NCBI RefSeq assembly: GCF_000522985.1
Contig: NZ_CP007128.1
Span: 1,658,220 to 1,722,219, forward strand
Direction: 5' to 3'
Source of the DNA: Gemmatirosa kalamazoonensis
Lineage (GTDB): Bacteria; Gemmatimonadota; Gemmatimonadetes; Gemmatimonadales; Gemmatimonadaceae
Length of the DNA stretch: 64,000 nt
The translations under genes were made by a program, and so were the position numbers. Below, piece by piece: positions 15,375-24,186 of the stretch. Below the pieces are notes generated by a model. It did no database searches. It was not told the DNA's origin and saw only the letters and a program-made list of their open reading frames with translations. Within the stretch, counting starts at the first letter, position 1. Every line of letters starts with the position of its first letter.

Positions 15375-16736
15375 GTGCCTGACGCTCCGCCTCCGGCGCT
15401 GCGGCGCGCGATCGGTCTGCCGCGCGCGACGGCGATGGTTGTCGGGATCATCGTCGGCGCGTCGATCTTCGTGCAGCCGTCGGTGGTCACGGCGCGCATG
15501 CCGACGGCGGGGGGCGCGCTGCTCGTGTGGTGCGTGGCGGGGGCGCTCACGCTCCTCGGCTCGCTCGTCACCGCGGAGCTCGCGTCGGCGTGGCCGCGCT
15601 CGGGCGGCGTGTACGTGTTCCTGCGCGACGGCTACTCGCCCGCGCTCGGCTTCCTGTGGGGGTGGGCGATGTTCTGGAGCATGCACTCCGGCATCGTCGC
15701 CGCCATCGCGGTGGTCGCCGCGCGGTACGTCGGCACGTGGATCCCGCTCGGCGACGCCGGCACGCGCGCCGTCGCGATCGCGGCGATCGGCGCGCTCACC
15801 GGCGTGAACGTGCTCGGCGTGCGCCAGGGGAGCGCGGTGCAGGCCGCGCTCACGTGCGTGAAGGTGCTCGCGGTGGTGCTGATCGTCGCGGTGGGATTCA
15901 TCGCGCACCCGCGCGCCGCGCCGGCGAACGCGCCTGACGGATCGGCGACGCCGTCGGCGTTCGTCGCCGCGCTCGTGGCGGGGCTGTTCGCGTACGGCGG
16001 GTGGCACATGGTGTCGTACGCGGCGGAGGAGACGGTGGACGCGGCCCGCACGATACCGCGGGCGCTGCTCGTGGGCACGGTCGCCGTGACGGCGCTCTAC
16101 GTCGGCGTGAACGCGGCGTACCTGCGCGTGCTGCCGCTCGGCACGCTGCGCGGCTCGACGCGCGTCGTCGCCGACTTCGCCGACGCGACGCTCGGCGGCG
16201 CGGGCGCGCAGATCATGGCGGCGCTCGTCGTGCTCTCCGCGCTCGGCGCGATGAACGGCGTGATCCTCGCCGGGCCGCGCGTCTACCTCGCGATGGCGCG
16301 CGACGGGCTGCTGTTCCGCCGGCTCGGCACGGTGCACGCGCGGTTCCGCACGCCGCACGTCGCGCTCGTGGCGCAGGCGGTGTGGTCGTCGGTGCTCGTG
16401 GCGACGGGGAGCTACCGCGCGCTGTTCACGCGCGTCGTCTACACCGAGTGGATCTTCTTCGGGCTCATGGCCGCGTCGCTCCTCTGGCTCCGCCGGCGGC
16501 CGGACTACCGACCGGTGTTCCGGGCGTGGGGCGGCGCGGCGACGCCGGTCGTGTTCGCGGCGGCGAGCCTCGTGATCGTCGCGATGCAGCTGGTCGATCA
16601 GCCGCGCGACGGCGCGATCGGACTGCTGCTGGTGCTCGTCGGGTTGCCGGTGTACTGGATCCGGGGACGCGCGCCGTCTCACGACTCCTCTACCGAGACG
16701 TCACCTCGAGCAGTCCTCGTCGATGAGGGACCGTGA
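15375..16736 (+). CDS. APC-superfamily amino-acid permease
   Basis: 453 residues from GTG 15375 (VPDAPPPALRRAIGLPRATAMVVGIIVGASIFVQPS). An inner-membrane secondary transporter with about 12 hydrophobic segments. The first helix has GIIVGASIF, the hallmark of the family; VYVFLRDGYSPALGFLWGW and ALNGVI-type (SALGAMNGVILAGPRVYLAMARDG) motifs follow at the right places. The closest functional groups are LAT/serine-threonine exchangers, but the substrate is not readable. Longer upstream frames only translate the cupin region. It follows the ACT and cupin genes. Confidence 0.9.
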   Translation: MPDAPPPALRRAIGLPRATAMVVGIIVGASIFVQPSVVTARMPTAGGALLVWCVAGALTLLGSLVTAELASAWPRSGGVYVFLRDGYSPALGFLWGWAMFWSMHSGIVAAIAVVAARYVGTWIPLGDAGTRAVAIAAIGALTGVNVLGVRQGSAVQAALTCVKVLAVVLIVAVGFIAHPRAAPANAPDGSATPSAFVAALVAGLFAYGGWHMVSYAAEETVDAARTIPRALLVGTVAVTALYVGVNAAYLRVLPLGTLRGSTRVVADFADATLGGAGAQIMAALVVLSALGAMNGVILAGPRVYLAMARDGLLFRRLGTVHARFRTPHVALVAQAVWSSVLVATGSYRALFTRVVYTEWIFFGLMAASLLWLRRRPDYRPVFRAWGGAATPVVFAAASLVIVAMQLVDQPRDGAIGLLLVLVGLPVYWIRGRAPSHDSSTETSPRAVLVDEGP

Positions 16737-16769
16737 GCCGGCGCGCCTGACACGAACAGGAGATCGTGA

Positions 16770-17756
16770 GTGAGAATCGTCGACGTCCACAACCACTTCT
16801 ATCCCCCCGCCTACGTCGACGCGCTGCGCAAGGGCGAGAGCGCGATCACGGTGCGCGTGGACGCCGCCGGCAACCCCGAGGTGCACTACCCGGGCGACTA
16901 CAACGTGCTCGTTCCCGGCCACCGCGACATCGACCACCGCGCCGAGGTGCTCGAGCGCGACGGGGTCACGACGCAGGTGATCAGCCTCACGACGCCGGGC
17001 ACGCACGTGGAGACGCCGGCCCGCGCGGCGCGCTACGCGAGCCTGGTGAACGACGCGTTCGCCGGCATCGTGCGCGACCACGGCGGTCGTTTCGCCGCAT
17101 ATGCGACGCTGCCGCTGAACGATCCCGCGGCGAGCGTGGCGGAGCTGCGGCGCGCCGTGGAGCAGCTCGGGTTCCGGGGCGCGATGCTCTTCAGCAACGT
17201 CAACGGCGTGGCGCTCGCCGACGCGCGCTACTGGCCGCTGTACGAGGCGGCGGAATCGTTAGGCGCGGTGCTGCACATCCATCCGACGAACCCGATCAGC
17301 GTGGAGGCGATGCGCGAGTACTGGCTCATGCCGCTCGTCGGGTTCCTGTTCGACACCACGGTGGCGGCGGCGCACCTCGTGTTCGCCGGTGTGCCGGAGC
17401 GGTTCCCGCGTCTGCGCTGGGTGCTGTCGCACCTCGGCGGCGCGATCCCGTACCTCGCCGAGCGGCTGGACCGGGGCTTCCACGCGTTTCCCGCCTGCCG
17501 CGCGCACATCTCGCGGCCGCCGAGCGAGTACCTGAAGACGTGGTACTACGACACGGTGAACTTCGACCGCGACGCGCTGGAGCTGGCGGTGAAGTTCGCC
17601 GGGGCCGACCACGTGCTGGCGGGGAGCGACTATCCGCACCAGATCGGGAGCATCCCGGCGATGAAGGAAGCCCTCTCGTCGCTACGCGTGTCGGACGAGG
17701 AGCGGGCCGCCATCTTCGGCGGGAACGCCGCGCGGCTGCTCGGGCTCGAGGCTTGA
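16770..17756 (+). CDS. Amidohydrolase 2 family, ACMSD-like decarboxylase/hydrolase
   Basis: 328 residues from GTG 16770, with AGGAGA at 16758-16763 as ribosome site. The fold is a metal-dependent TIM barrel: VHNHFYPP (HxH), HIHPTNP, VLSHLGGAIPYLAERLDRG and AGSDYPHQIGS (metal Asp) follow the pattern of 2-amino-3-carboxymuconate-semialdehyde decarboxylase relatives. The enzyme likely decarboxylates or hydrolyses an aromatic-derived acid. It stands alone after the APC permease with a 33-bp gap, and might use the imported compound. Confidence 0.88.
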   Translation: MRIVDVHNHFYPPAYVDALRKGESAITVRVDAAGNPEVHYPGDYNVLVPGHRDIDHRAEVLERDGVTTQVISLTTPGTHVETPARAARYASLVNDAFAGIVRDHGGRFAAYATLPLNDPAASVAELRRAVEQLGFRGAMLFSNVNGVALADARYWPLYEAAESLGAVLHIHPTNPISVEAMREYWLMPLVGFLFDTTVAAAHLVFAGVPERFPRLRWVLSHLGGAIPYLAERLDRGFHAFPACRAHISRPPSEYLKTWYYDTVNFDRDALELAVKFAGADHVLAGSDYPHQIGSIPAMKEALSSLRVSDEERAAIFGGNAARLLGLEA

Positions 17757-17776
17757 GGGATACGGTGCCATCGTGT

Positions 17777-17852
17777 CTCACGCGGAGACGCGGAGGACGC
17801 GGAGGAAACCATGTCGGTGGTGTTCTCCGCGTTCTCCGCGGCTCCGCGTGAG
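17777..17852. repeat. Word hairpin, family CGCGGAGAACG
   Basis: Left arm CTCACGCGGAGACGCGGAGG and right arm ending CTCCGCGTGAG are reverse complements with a loop near AAACCATGTCGGTGG. It is the second of four copies (4477, 17777, 30487, 43394). It follows the amidohydrolase and precedes the next gene in the same direction by 25 bp. Confidence 0.85.
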
Positions 17853-17876
17853 ACTCACAACGCAACGGACGCACTC

Positions 17877-19526
17877 ATGATGCGACTCGCGATCGTGCCG
17901 CTCGGTGCGGCGCTCGTGCTCGCGGCGGGCCACGCACGGCCGTCGGATGGATGTCGGGCCGCGCTCGCGTCGGTGGAGCGGCGATGGGGCGGGACCGGCG
18001 AGTGGCGGCGGCTCGCGCCGTATCCGGTCGCGCGCGAGGCGTCGCCGACGGACTCGGTGGGCGTGTGGCTCGAGCGGTGGACGCTCGACGACGGCCGCGT
18101 GGAGCTGCGGCGGGTGAGCGCGCGCGAGACGCGGGTCGCCGACGTGACCGGCGAGGGATGCGTGATGCGCACGACGGCGCACGCGCGCACGTACGACGCG
18201 GCGGCGATGGCCGGCGCGTTCACCGACGACTCGCTGCGCGCGACGATGCGTGTGCACCGGCGCGGAATGGTCTACGTGTGGTCGCCTGGGATGCCGCTCT
18301 CCGTACGCGGGCTGGCCGAGGCGCGCGCTGCGGCGTCGGCGCTCGGCGTGGGCTTCACCGCGGTCGTCGCGGACGCGCGCCCCGGCGAGCTGGAGATCGT
18401 GCGCCACGATCCCGTGGACGCGCGCACCATGGACGCGCTGGAGCTCGTGTACCGCGACGCGACGATCCACTACCCGACGGCGCTCCTCTACGCCGACGGC
18501 AAGCCGTTAGGCACCGCGATCCCCGGCTACAAGTCGCGCGACACGTACGAGGCGCTCGCGCGCGGGCGGTTCGCCGGCGTCGCGCACGCACCGCCGCCGC
18601 CGGGTCCCACGCCCGCGCTGTGGCTCGACCGCAAGGCGCAGGTGACGACGCTCGCGACGGTGCCGACGGTGCGGCACGTGGGGTTCTTCTTCAAGCCCGT
18701 GCCGGGGACGGATCTCATCTCGTACACCGCGCCGTTGCCGGGCGCGATGGGCGGCGGCGGCGAGTCGTACATCTTCGACCTGAAGACCCGCGAGGAGCGG
18801 CGGATTCCGGGGAACGTCGATCCGGTGCCGACGCCCGACGGACGGTTCATCACGCGGCCGGGGCTCGTGTTCCATCCGGTGCCCGCGCTCGCGGCCGGCG
18901 ACGAGACGCCACTGTTCGTCGATCCCGAGCTGCCCGACGAGTACCAGTCGATCAGCATCCTCGCGCAGTCGAAGCGCGCGCTCCGCTACCGCGTGGTCAC
19001 GGGCTGGCGCGTCGGGCTCCGCCTGCGCGATTACGACGTGTCGTTAGGCCGCACCGGCGCTCCCGAGGCGGTGCGCCCGGCGAGCCCGGCGACGGTGCCG
19101 TGCCCCGAGCGGCAGTTCACGCTGCCGATCAGCGCGCGCGGCAGCCGCGAGGTGGGCGTGTACGACCTGCATGCCGGAACGAACCGCATCGTCGTCGTCT
19201 CCGACGACGGCCGGTGCACCGACGTGCTGGACCTCGGCTTCGCGTCGGGCAAGCTCGCGTTCAGCCACGACGGCGGGACGATCGCGTTCGCGACGTCGCG
19301 CGTGGACGTGGATGCGGAGGGTGCGCTGCTGAAGCCGAGCGAGATGTTCTACAAGGACGCGCTGCTGCTGTACCGCAAGACGGGGCGGCTGGTGAGCCTC
19401 TCGGCCAACCGGCCGCTGCGCGCGATGACGTTTCCCGAGTTCCTGCCGGACGGGCGGTCGATCCTGCTGGACCAGGCGGGGGGGCTGCGGACGGAGGAGG
19501 TGATACGGATCGTGAAGGTGCGGTGA
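17877..19526 (+). CDS. Secreted protein with beta-propeller-like C-terminal part
   Basis: 549 residues from ATG 17877 (a second ATG follows at once), with a signal peptide (MRLAIVPLGAALVLAAGHARPSDG). Residues about 145-210 (YVWSPGMPLSVRGLAEARAAASALGVGFTAVVAD...LLYADGKPLGTAIPGYKS) look like a thioredoxin-type alpha/beta fold without the CxxC. The rest has repeated beta strands with SHDGGTIAFATS and FPEFLPDGRSILL, as in TolB/PD40 propellers. No enzyme motif is visible. Function is unknown, and export to the periplasm is inferred from the signal. Confidence 0.75.
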   Translation: MMRLAIVPLGAALVLAAGHARPSDGCRAALASVERRWGGTGEWRRLAPYPVAREASPTDSVGVWLERWTLDDGRVELRRVSARETRVADVTGEGCVMRTTAHARTYDAAAMAGAFTDDSLRATMRVHRRGMVYVWSPGMPLSVRGLAEARAAASALGVGFTAVVADARPGELEIVRHDPVDARTMDALELVYRDATIHYPTALLYADGKPLGTAIPGYKSRDTYEALARGRFAGVAHAPPPPGPTPALWLDRKAQVTTLATVPTVRHVGFFFKPVPGTDLISYTAPLPGAMGGGGESYIFDLKTREERRIPGNVDPVPTPDGRFITRPGLVFHPVPALAAGDETPLFVDPELPDEYQSISILAQSKRALRYRVVTGWRVGLRLRDYDVSLGRTGAPEAVRPASPATVPCPERQFTLPISARGSREVGVYDLHAGTNRIVVVSDDGRCTDVLDLGFASGKLAFSHDGGTIAFATSRVDVDAEGALLKPSEMFYKDALLLYRKTGRLVSLSANRPLRAMTFPEFLPDGRSILLDQAGGLRTEEVIRIVKVR

Positions 19527-19535
19527 GCGATCTAC

Positions 19536-19655
19536 GGCGGGATGACGTACGGCGGGATGAATTAGCTGCGGGACGATCGACGGCGGGACGATCCACGGCG
19601 GGACGATCCACTGCGGGACGATCCACTGCGGGACGATCCACGGCGGGATTGAACG
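19536..19655. repeat. Iterated GGCGGGACGATCCAC words, left arm of a composite repeat
   Basis: Six to seven near-identical 16-bp words (GGCGGGACGATCCAC, with TGCGGG variants) follow the stop of the propeller-like gene. Their reverse complement (CGTCCCGCCGTC) is the unit of the tandem array at 19801, so the two blocks form a large inverted repeat. Between them sits one copy of the GGGGGGAGCCCCCC element. Confidence 0.8.
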
Positions 19656-19661
19656 GCGCGT

Positions 19662-19735
19662 ACCTAGGTGCCAGGGGGGCTCCCCCCCCTTCGCCCAAGG
19701 TGCTATGCGCGCGAACGGCCGCCATACCAATTGAA
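19662..19735 (-). repeat. ~75-bp dispersed element, copy A
   Basis: Read on the minus strand it runs TCAATTGGTATGGCGGCC... through GCGCATAGCACCTTGGGCGA to a G-run/C-run hairpin (GGGGGGAGCCCCCC) and CCTGGCACCTAGGTA. Copies B (60364) and C (63735) share the order TCxAxTGGTA, CGCG, ACC-TGGGCGAAGGGG, G/C hairpin, and a tail like CTAGTACCTAG. It lies between the two arms of the surrounding inverted repeat, among convergent genes. Confidence 0.78.
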
Positions 19736-19800
19736 CGCGGACCGGATCCCTCCGAACGCACCGCCATCCCGCCCTCGAACGTCCCGCAGTGAATCATCCC

Positions 19801-19905
19801 GCCGTCAGGCGTCCCGCCGTCAGGCGTCCCGCCGTCAGGCGTCCCGCCGTCAGGCGTCCCGCCGTCAGGCGTCCCGCCGTCAGGCGTCCCGCCGTCAGGC
19901 GTCCC
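19801..19905. repeat. Seven perfect 15-bp tandem repeats
   Basis: The unit GCCGTCAGGCGTCCC is present seven times without change, followed by a partial unit that runs into the stop of the small membrane-protein gene (19911). Perfect identity implies recent expansion. There are no spacers, so it is not a CRISPR. The region 19736-19800 between the arrays holds degenerate copies (CATCCCGCCCTC, CGTCCCGCAGTG) and no gene. Confidence 0.9.
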
Positions 19906-19910
19906 GCCGT

Positions 19911-20033
19911 TCACCGCATCCCGTGCATCCTCCGCAGCGTCCCCATCACGTCCGCCCCCGCGTACCGCACCACCGCGACGAGCACCACGACCAGCACGAG
20001 CACGACCACGACGCGAGCGACCGAGCGGTTCAT
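19911..20033 (-). CDS. Small single-span membrane protein after the ABC exporter
   Basis: Forty residues: MNRSVARVVVVLVLVVVLVAVVRY followed by AGADVMGTLRRMHGMR. One strongly hydrophobic helix is flanked by arginines. It starts 26 bp after the permease stop in the same direction, so it is probably the last gene of the exporter operon; a weak GGGA precedes the ATG. It may be a small accessory subunit. The stop touches the 15-bp tandem repeat. A gene this short carries some risk of being fortuitous. Confidence 0.5.
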   Translation of the reverse strand: MNRSVARVVVVLVLVVVLVAVVRYAGADVMGTLRRMHGMR

Positions 20034-20059
20034 GTGAGCGATCCCTGGAAGAAGAATCG

Positions 20060-22408
20060 TTAGGCGGCGGCGAGCAGCGCGCGCGGCGGCAGCGTGGCGG
20101 CACGCCACGCGGGCAGCGCGCTCGCGAGCAGCGCCACCACCGCGGTGACCGCGGCGAGCGCCGGTACCGAGCCCGCGCTGAGATGCAGGTCGAGCGGCGT
20201 GCCGAGCATCGTGCGGCCGAACGCGCGCGCGAGCAGCGCCGCCGCCGGCACCGACAGCACGACGCCGCACGCCCACCCCACGAGCGCCACCCACGCTCCC
20301 TCGGCGACGACGAGCACCACGAGGTGCGCGCGCGACGCGCCGAGGGCGCGCAGCACGCCGAGCTCGCGGGAGCGCTCGAGCACTCCGACGCTGAGCAGCG
20401 TGCCGAGTCCCAGCCCGCCGACGACGATGCAGGCGCCGGAGAGCGCGACGAGGAAGCGCGTGATGACGAGCACGTGGTCCACGCGGTGCCGCTCGGTGTC
20501 GCGCAGGCTCACGATGCCGCGCGCCACGATCCCGCGTGCGTCGAGCGTGCGGCCGATCGCGGCCATCAGCGCGCGCACGGCGGCGCTGTCGTGTCGAGCG
20601 GCGACGACGCGCACGATCGTCGTGCGTGCCGCTCCCGCCGTCGCGGCATCGAGCGCGGCGCGCGGCGCGTAGAGCGTGGCGCCGGCCATCACCTCGCGCA
20701 CCTCGCCGACGAGCCGCCACCGCGTGGAGTCGCCGCCGATGCGCAGGCCGATCGAGTCGCCGACCGTGTAGCCGGGATGGTCGTGCAGCCACGCATGGTT
20801 CGCGACGACGTCGCGTCCGTCGGCGTCGGAGAGCCAGCGGCCGCCCTGTACGACGAGCGACGTCGGCGTGCGGCCCATCGCCGCCTGCACGGTGAACGCG
20901 TTGGGCTGTGCGTCGCGCGCGTCGGCGGCGAGCGCGCGCACGCGCGGCACCGCGTCCGCCGACGCCACGCCCGGGAGCGCGTGCACGAGCGCGGCGATCT
21001 CCTCCGGTGACCGCGCCTCGCTCACCGCGAACGCGACGTCGTAGCCGAGCGACGCGACGGTGACGGCGACCGTGCCCTGGAACGAGCGGCCGAGGTCGAG
21101 CGCGGCGAGACACATCGCGGCGCCGAGGGCCACCGTGCCGGCGACGAGCGCGAAGCGGCCGCGCACCCGCATCGCGTTCGCCACGCCCAACGCCACGAGC
21201 CGCGGCCCGCCGGCGCGCGTGGGCGTGCCGGGCGTGACACGAGCGATCGCGACGTCGCTCAGCGCCTCGCGCGTGGTGATCGACGCCGCGCGCACGATCG
21301 GCACGACGGACACGAGCAGCGGCAGCGCGACGCCCGCGAGCACGAGCGCGGCGAGCAGCGGCGCGGGCACGCGGGCGTCGGTCACGTCGAAGTTCAGCAT
21401 CTCCGCGATGAACCGCGCGTACGCCCGCCCCGCCGTCACCCCCAACGGCAGCGCGACCGACTCGGCGCAGCCGGCGAGGACGAGGATCCAGAGCGCGTAC
21501 ATCCCGGCGATCGCGCGGCGGCTCGCGCCGACGGCCTTCATGGCGCCGATCTGCGGACGATGCTGGACGAGCATCGCGCCGAGCAGCACCACGACGAGCG
21601 CGCCGGCGAGGAGCAGCGCGACCGCGGCGAACGCCTGCTGGATGCCGAGCAGCGCGTCCATCTGCCCCTGGTGCGGGTGTGCTCCGGGCGTCGGGATCTG
21701 CACGTCGCGCACGCGGACGCCGCGCTCGGCGAGCAGTGCCGCGATGCGGGTTGCGACGTCGCGGATGCGCGACGGATCCGCGGGCCGGTCGGCGACGATG
21801 CGCAACTCGTTCAGGCCCGTCGTGTCGGCGAGGCGCGCCATCGTCCCGGCGTCGACGTAGCCGTACACGACGCCTTCCTGCCACGCCGGCGCCTGGCTGA
21901 AGTCGTGCACCGTGCCGGCGACGGCGAGCGGCACCGGCGCGCGCGTGCCGACGCGTACCACCAGCGGCGCCCCGGTGCCTAACGCGGCCACGCGCACCGC
22001 GGCGCGCTCGAGCAGCACCGCGCCGGGCGGTGGCGGCCACGCGCCGGTCTGCGCGCGCACGCGGTTCACGCGCTGGCGGCGCCAGTCGGCCGCGGCGTAG
22101 AGCAGCACGGTGCGCGGATCGCCGTCGGCGCCGGTGCGCGCGACGAGGGTGCGCCCCGCGTCGGCGAGCGCGACGCCGGGCACTCGGCGCACGGCGGCGA
22201 GCAGCGACGTGTCGAACGACGCCGTGCGCAGGATCGCCGACGCGGGCGTGATCGCCGCGAAGCCGCGGCGCATCTCGCGAGCGAGGATCGCGTTCGTCGC
22301 CGCGACGCAGACGACGGCCGCGAGCCCCGTCGTCATCGCGAGCACGACGAGCCCGGCGCGGCCGCGTGCCGCCCACAGATCCGCCACGGTCTTGCGGGCG
22401 ACGCGCAT
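20060..22408 (-). CDS. MacB/LolC-type ABC transporter permease with two FtsX domains
   Basis: 782 residues from ATG 22408, overlapping the ATPase stop by one base (TGATG), so the two are translationally coupled. The first helix lies at about 18-40 (GLVVLAMTTGLAAVVCVAA). One FtsX core follows near 270-400 (LLGIQQAFAAVALLLAGALVVVLLGAMLVQHRPQIGAMKAVGASR) and the second near the C-terminus (GACIVVGGLGLGTLLSVGVLERSRELGVLRALGASRAHL). The loops between helices are large periplasmic domains. With its ATPase it probably exports or extracts a lipid, lipoprotein or peptide; the cargo is unknown. The stop is TAA within GTTAGGC. Confidence 0.92.
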   Translation of the reverse strand: MRVARKTVADLWAARGRAGLVVLAMTTGLAAVVCVAATNAILAREMRRGFAAITPASAILRTASFDTSLLAAVRRVPGVALADAGRTLVARTGADGDPRTVLLYAAADWRRQRVNRVRAQTGAWPPPPGAVLLERAAVRVAALGTGAPLVVRVGTRAPVPLAVAGTVHDFSQAPAWQEGVVYGYVDAGTMARLADTTGLNELRIVADRPADPSRIRDVATRIAALLAERGVRVRDVQIPTPGAHPHQGQMDALLGIQQAFAAVALLLAGALVVVLLGAMLVQHRPQIGAMKAVGASRRAIAGMYALWILVLAGCAESVALPLGVTAGRAYARFIAEMLNFDVTDARVPAPLLAALVLAGVALPLLVSVVPIVRAASITTREALSDVAIARVTPGTPTRAGGPRLVALGVANAMRVRGRFALVAGTVALGAAMCLAALDLGRSFQGTVAVTVASLGYDVAFAVSEARSPEEIAALVHALPGVASADAVPRVRALAADARDAQPNAFTVQAAMGRTPTSLVVQGGRWLSDADGRDVVANHAWLHDHPGYTVGDSIGLRIGGDSTRWRLVGEVREVMAGATLYAPRAALDAATAGAARTTIVRVVAARHDSAAVRALMAAIGRTLDARGIVARGIVSLRDTERHRVDHVLVITRFLVALSGACIVVGGLGLGTLLSVGVLERSRELGVLRALGASRAHLVVLVVAEGAWVALVGWACGVVLSVPAAALLARAFGRTMLGTPLDLHLSAGSVPALAAVTAVVALLASALPAWRAATLPPRALLAAA

Positions 22409-23133
22409 CAGGACGCGTGGAGGACGTTGGGCACCGTGTCGCGCGCCACGCGGCCGTCGTCGAGCGTGACCGTGCGGCCGAGTCGCGACGCGATCGCCGC
22501 GTCGTGCGTGACGACGAGCAGCGTGCGGCCGCCGGCGACCTGCTCCAGCAGCAGCGCCACGATCGCGTCGCTCGTGCGCGAGTCCAGGTTGCCCGTCGGC
22601 TCGTCGGCGACGAGGAGCGAGGGGTCGTTCGCGAGCGCGCGGGCGACGGCCGCGCGCTGCTGCTCGCCGCCGGACAGCGCGCCGGGCGGCTTCGCGGCGT
22701 GGTCGGCGAGCCCCACGCGGTCGAGCAGGTGCAGCGCACGCGTACGCCGCTCGCGCGCCGGGATCACGCCCACGAAGTCCATCGCGAGCAGCACGTTGTC
22801 CGCCACGCTCAGCGTCGGCAGCAGGTGGAACTGCTGGAACACGATGCCGACGTGTCGCCCGCGCCACGCGGTCAGCGCTCCCTCGGACATCGCGTGCAGC
22901 GCCGCGCCGCCGACGTCGATCGTGCCGGTGGTGGGGCGGTCGATGCCGGTGAGGAGGTTGAGCAGCGTGCTCTTGCCGCTGCCGGAGCGTCCGACCACGG
23001 CGACCGATTCGCCGCGCCGCACGTCGAGGTGCACGCCGCGCAGCGCGGCGAAGCGCCGACCGCCCGCGTCGTAGTCGCGCGAGACGTCGCGCAGGCGCAC
23101 GAGCGGGCCCGGAGTCGTCGTGGAGATGGTCAC
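22408..23133 (-). CDS. ABC transporter ATP-binding protein, MacB/LolD type
   Basis: 241 residues. Walker A is GRSGSGKST, the signature LSGGEQQRAAVARALANDPSLLVADEPTGNLDS includes Walker B, and the switch His is in VVTHDAA. The Q-loop region is GIVFQQFHLLPTLSVADNVLLAMDF, typical of the LolD/MacB/FtsE group. It drives the permease encoded immediately downstream with a one-base overlap. ATG 23133 (MTISTTTPGPLVRLRDVSRDY) is the usual beginning. Confidence 0.95.
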   Translation of the reverse strand: MTISTTTPGPLVRLRDVSRDYDAGGRRFAALRGVHLDVRRGESVAVVGRSGSGKSTLLNLLTGIDRPTTGTIDVGGAALHAMSEGALTAWRGRHVGIVFQQFHLLPTLSVADNVLLAMDFVGVIPARERRTRALHLLDRVGLADHAAKPPGALSGGEQQRAAVARALANDPSLLVADEPTGNLDSRTSDAIVALLLEQVAGGRTLLVVTHDAAIASRLGRTVTLDDGRVARDTVPNVLHAS

Positions 23134-23205
23134 ACGACGAGTCTACGGCGCCTCGTCGGCGCGAATGTCAGAGGACGATAAGAACCGCGGGGTGCGGCGA
23201 AGCGC

Positions 23206-24186
23206 TCACCGCACCGTGCGCGCGAGCCACGCCAGCGCCATCACGAGCACGACGAACGTCGCCAGCACCCGCCGGTCGCCGGGCCCGGCCTCGCGCTGCA
23301 TCGCGCGCCACACCGCCACGCCGCCGACGAGGAACAGGATGCGCTGCTCCGTCCACAGCAGCGCGATCGCGATCGCCGCGACGACGATCCACCGCTCCGA
23401 GCGCGACAGCGCGTGGAACCCGCGCGACCCGTCGAGCTGCCAGAACGGGATCAGGTTGAACAGGTTCAGGAACCCCGTGAGCTGCGCGATCGCGAGCCAC
23501 ACCGGCGTGTGCGTGGTGCCGTACACCGCGAGCGCCGCGAGCCCCGCGCCGAGCCCCCAGACCGGGCCGGCGAGGCCGATCTGCGCGTCCTGCACCGGGT
23601 CGTCCACGCGCTGCTTCAGCAGCACCAGCGCGCCGACGCCGGGGATGAACAGCGGCGCGCCGGCCGCGATGCCGAGCCGCCGCAGCATCGCGACGTGCCC
23701 CATCTCGTGGATGTAGATCGAGACGACGAGGCCCAATGCCAGCGGCCACCCGTAGAGCGACCAGTACAGCGCGAAGAAGCCGAACATCGACAGGAACGTG
23801 CTCGCCTTCGTGAGGCCGAGCAGCAGGAACTTCAGCTTCCCGAGCAGCAGCAGGACGAGCGCGAGGAGGCCGCCCGCGCCGCGGCGCCACCACGGCGTCT
23901 CGTCCGCGCGCGGCGTCGGCGCGTCGGGGCTCGCGTCGGGGCTCGCGTCGAGGCTCGCGACGCGGGCGCGCACGAGCGCGTGCTGCCGCGAGTCCTCGGG
24001 CAGCAGCCGCAGCGCCGCCTCCCATCGCGCGCGCGCCGTCGTGACGTCGCCCGCCGCCGTCGCCGCGTCCGCCTCCTCGGCCAGACGCTGCAGGCGCGGG
24101 CCGTGCACGAGCGCGTCGCACGCCGGGCACGCGAGCGCGTGCGGTGCGAGCTCGGTGCCGCAGCTCGCGCAGCGGTCAGCCGGCAC
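23206..24186 (-). CDS. M50-family membrane zinc metallopeptidase with N-terminal zinc ribbon
   Basis: 326 residues. The N-terminus is a zinc ribbon (CASCGTELAPHALACPAC), then a TPR-like helical region (ALRLLPEDSRQHALVRARVASL) with an SPDASPDA linker. The membrane part has HEMGH near residue 159 and NLIPFWQLDG near 255, the two M50 active-site motifs. It therefore cuts proteins in or near the membrane, as site-2 proteases do. It overlaps the zinc-ribbon membrane gene at 24176 by 11 bp and is co-transcribed with it. Confidence 0.9.
   Translation of the reverse strand: MPADRCASCGTELAPHALACPACDALVHGPRLQRLAEEADAATAAGDVTTARARWEAALRLLPEDSRQHALVRARVASLDASPDASPDAPTPRADETPWWRRGAGGLLALVLLLLGKLKFLLLGLTKASTFLSMFGFFALYWSLYGWPLALGLVVSIYIHEMGHVAMLRRLGIAAGAPLFIPGVGALVLLKQRVDDPVQDAQIGLAGPVWGLGAGLAALAVYGTTHTPVWLAIAQLTGFLNLFNLIPFWQLDGSRGFHALSRSERWIVVAAIAIALLWTEQRILFLVGGVAVWRAMQREAGPGDRRVLATFVVLVMALAWLARTVR

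Noticed and set aside
19801-19905. Possible CRISPR array
   Set aside because: Units are contiguous 15-bp copies with no spacers and no cas genes nearby, so they are a plain tandem repeat.
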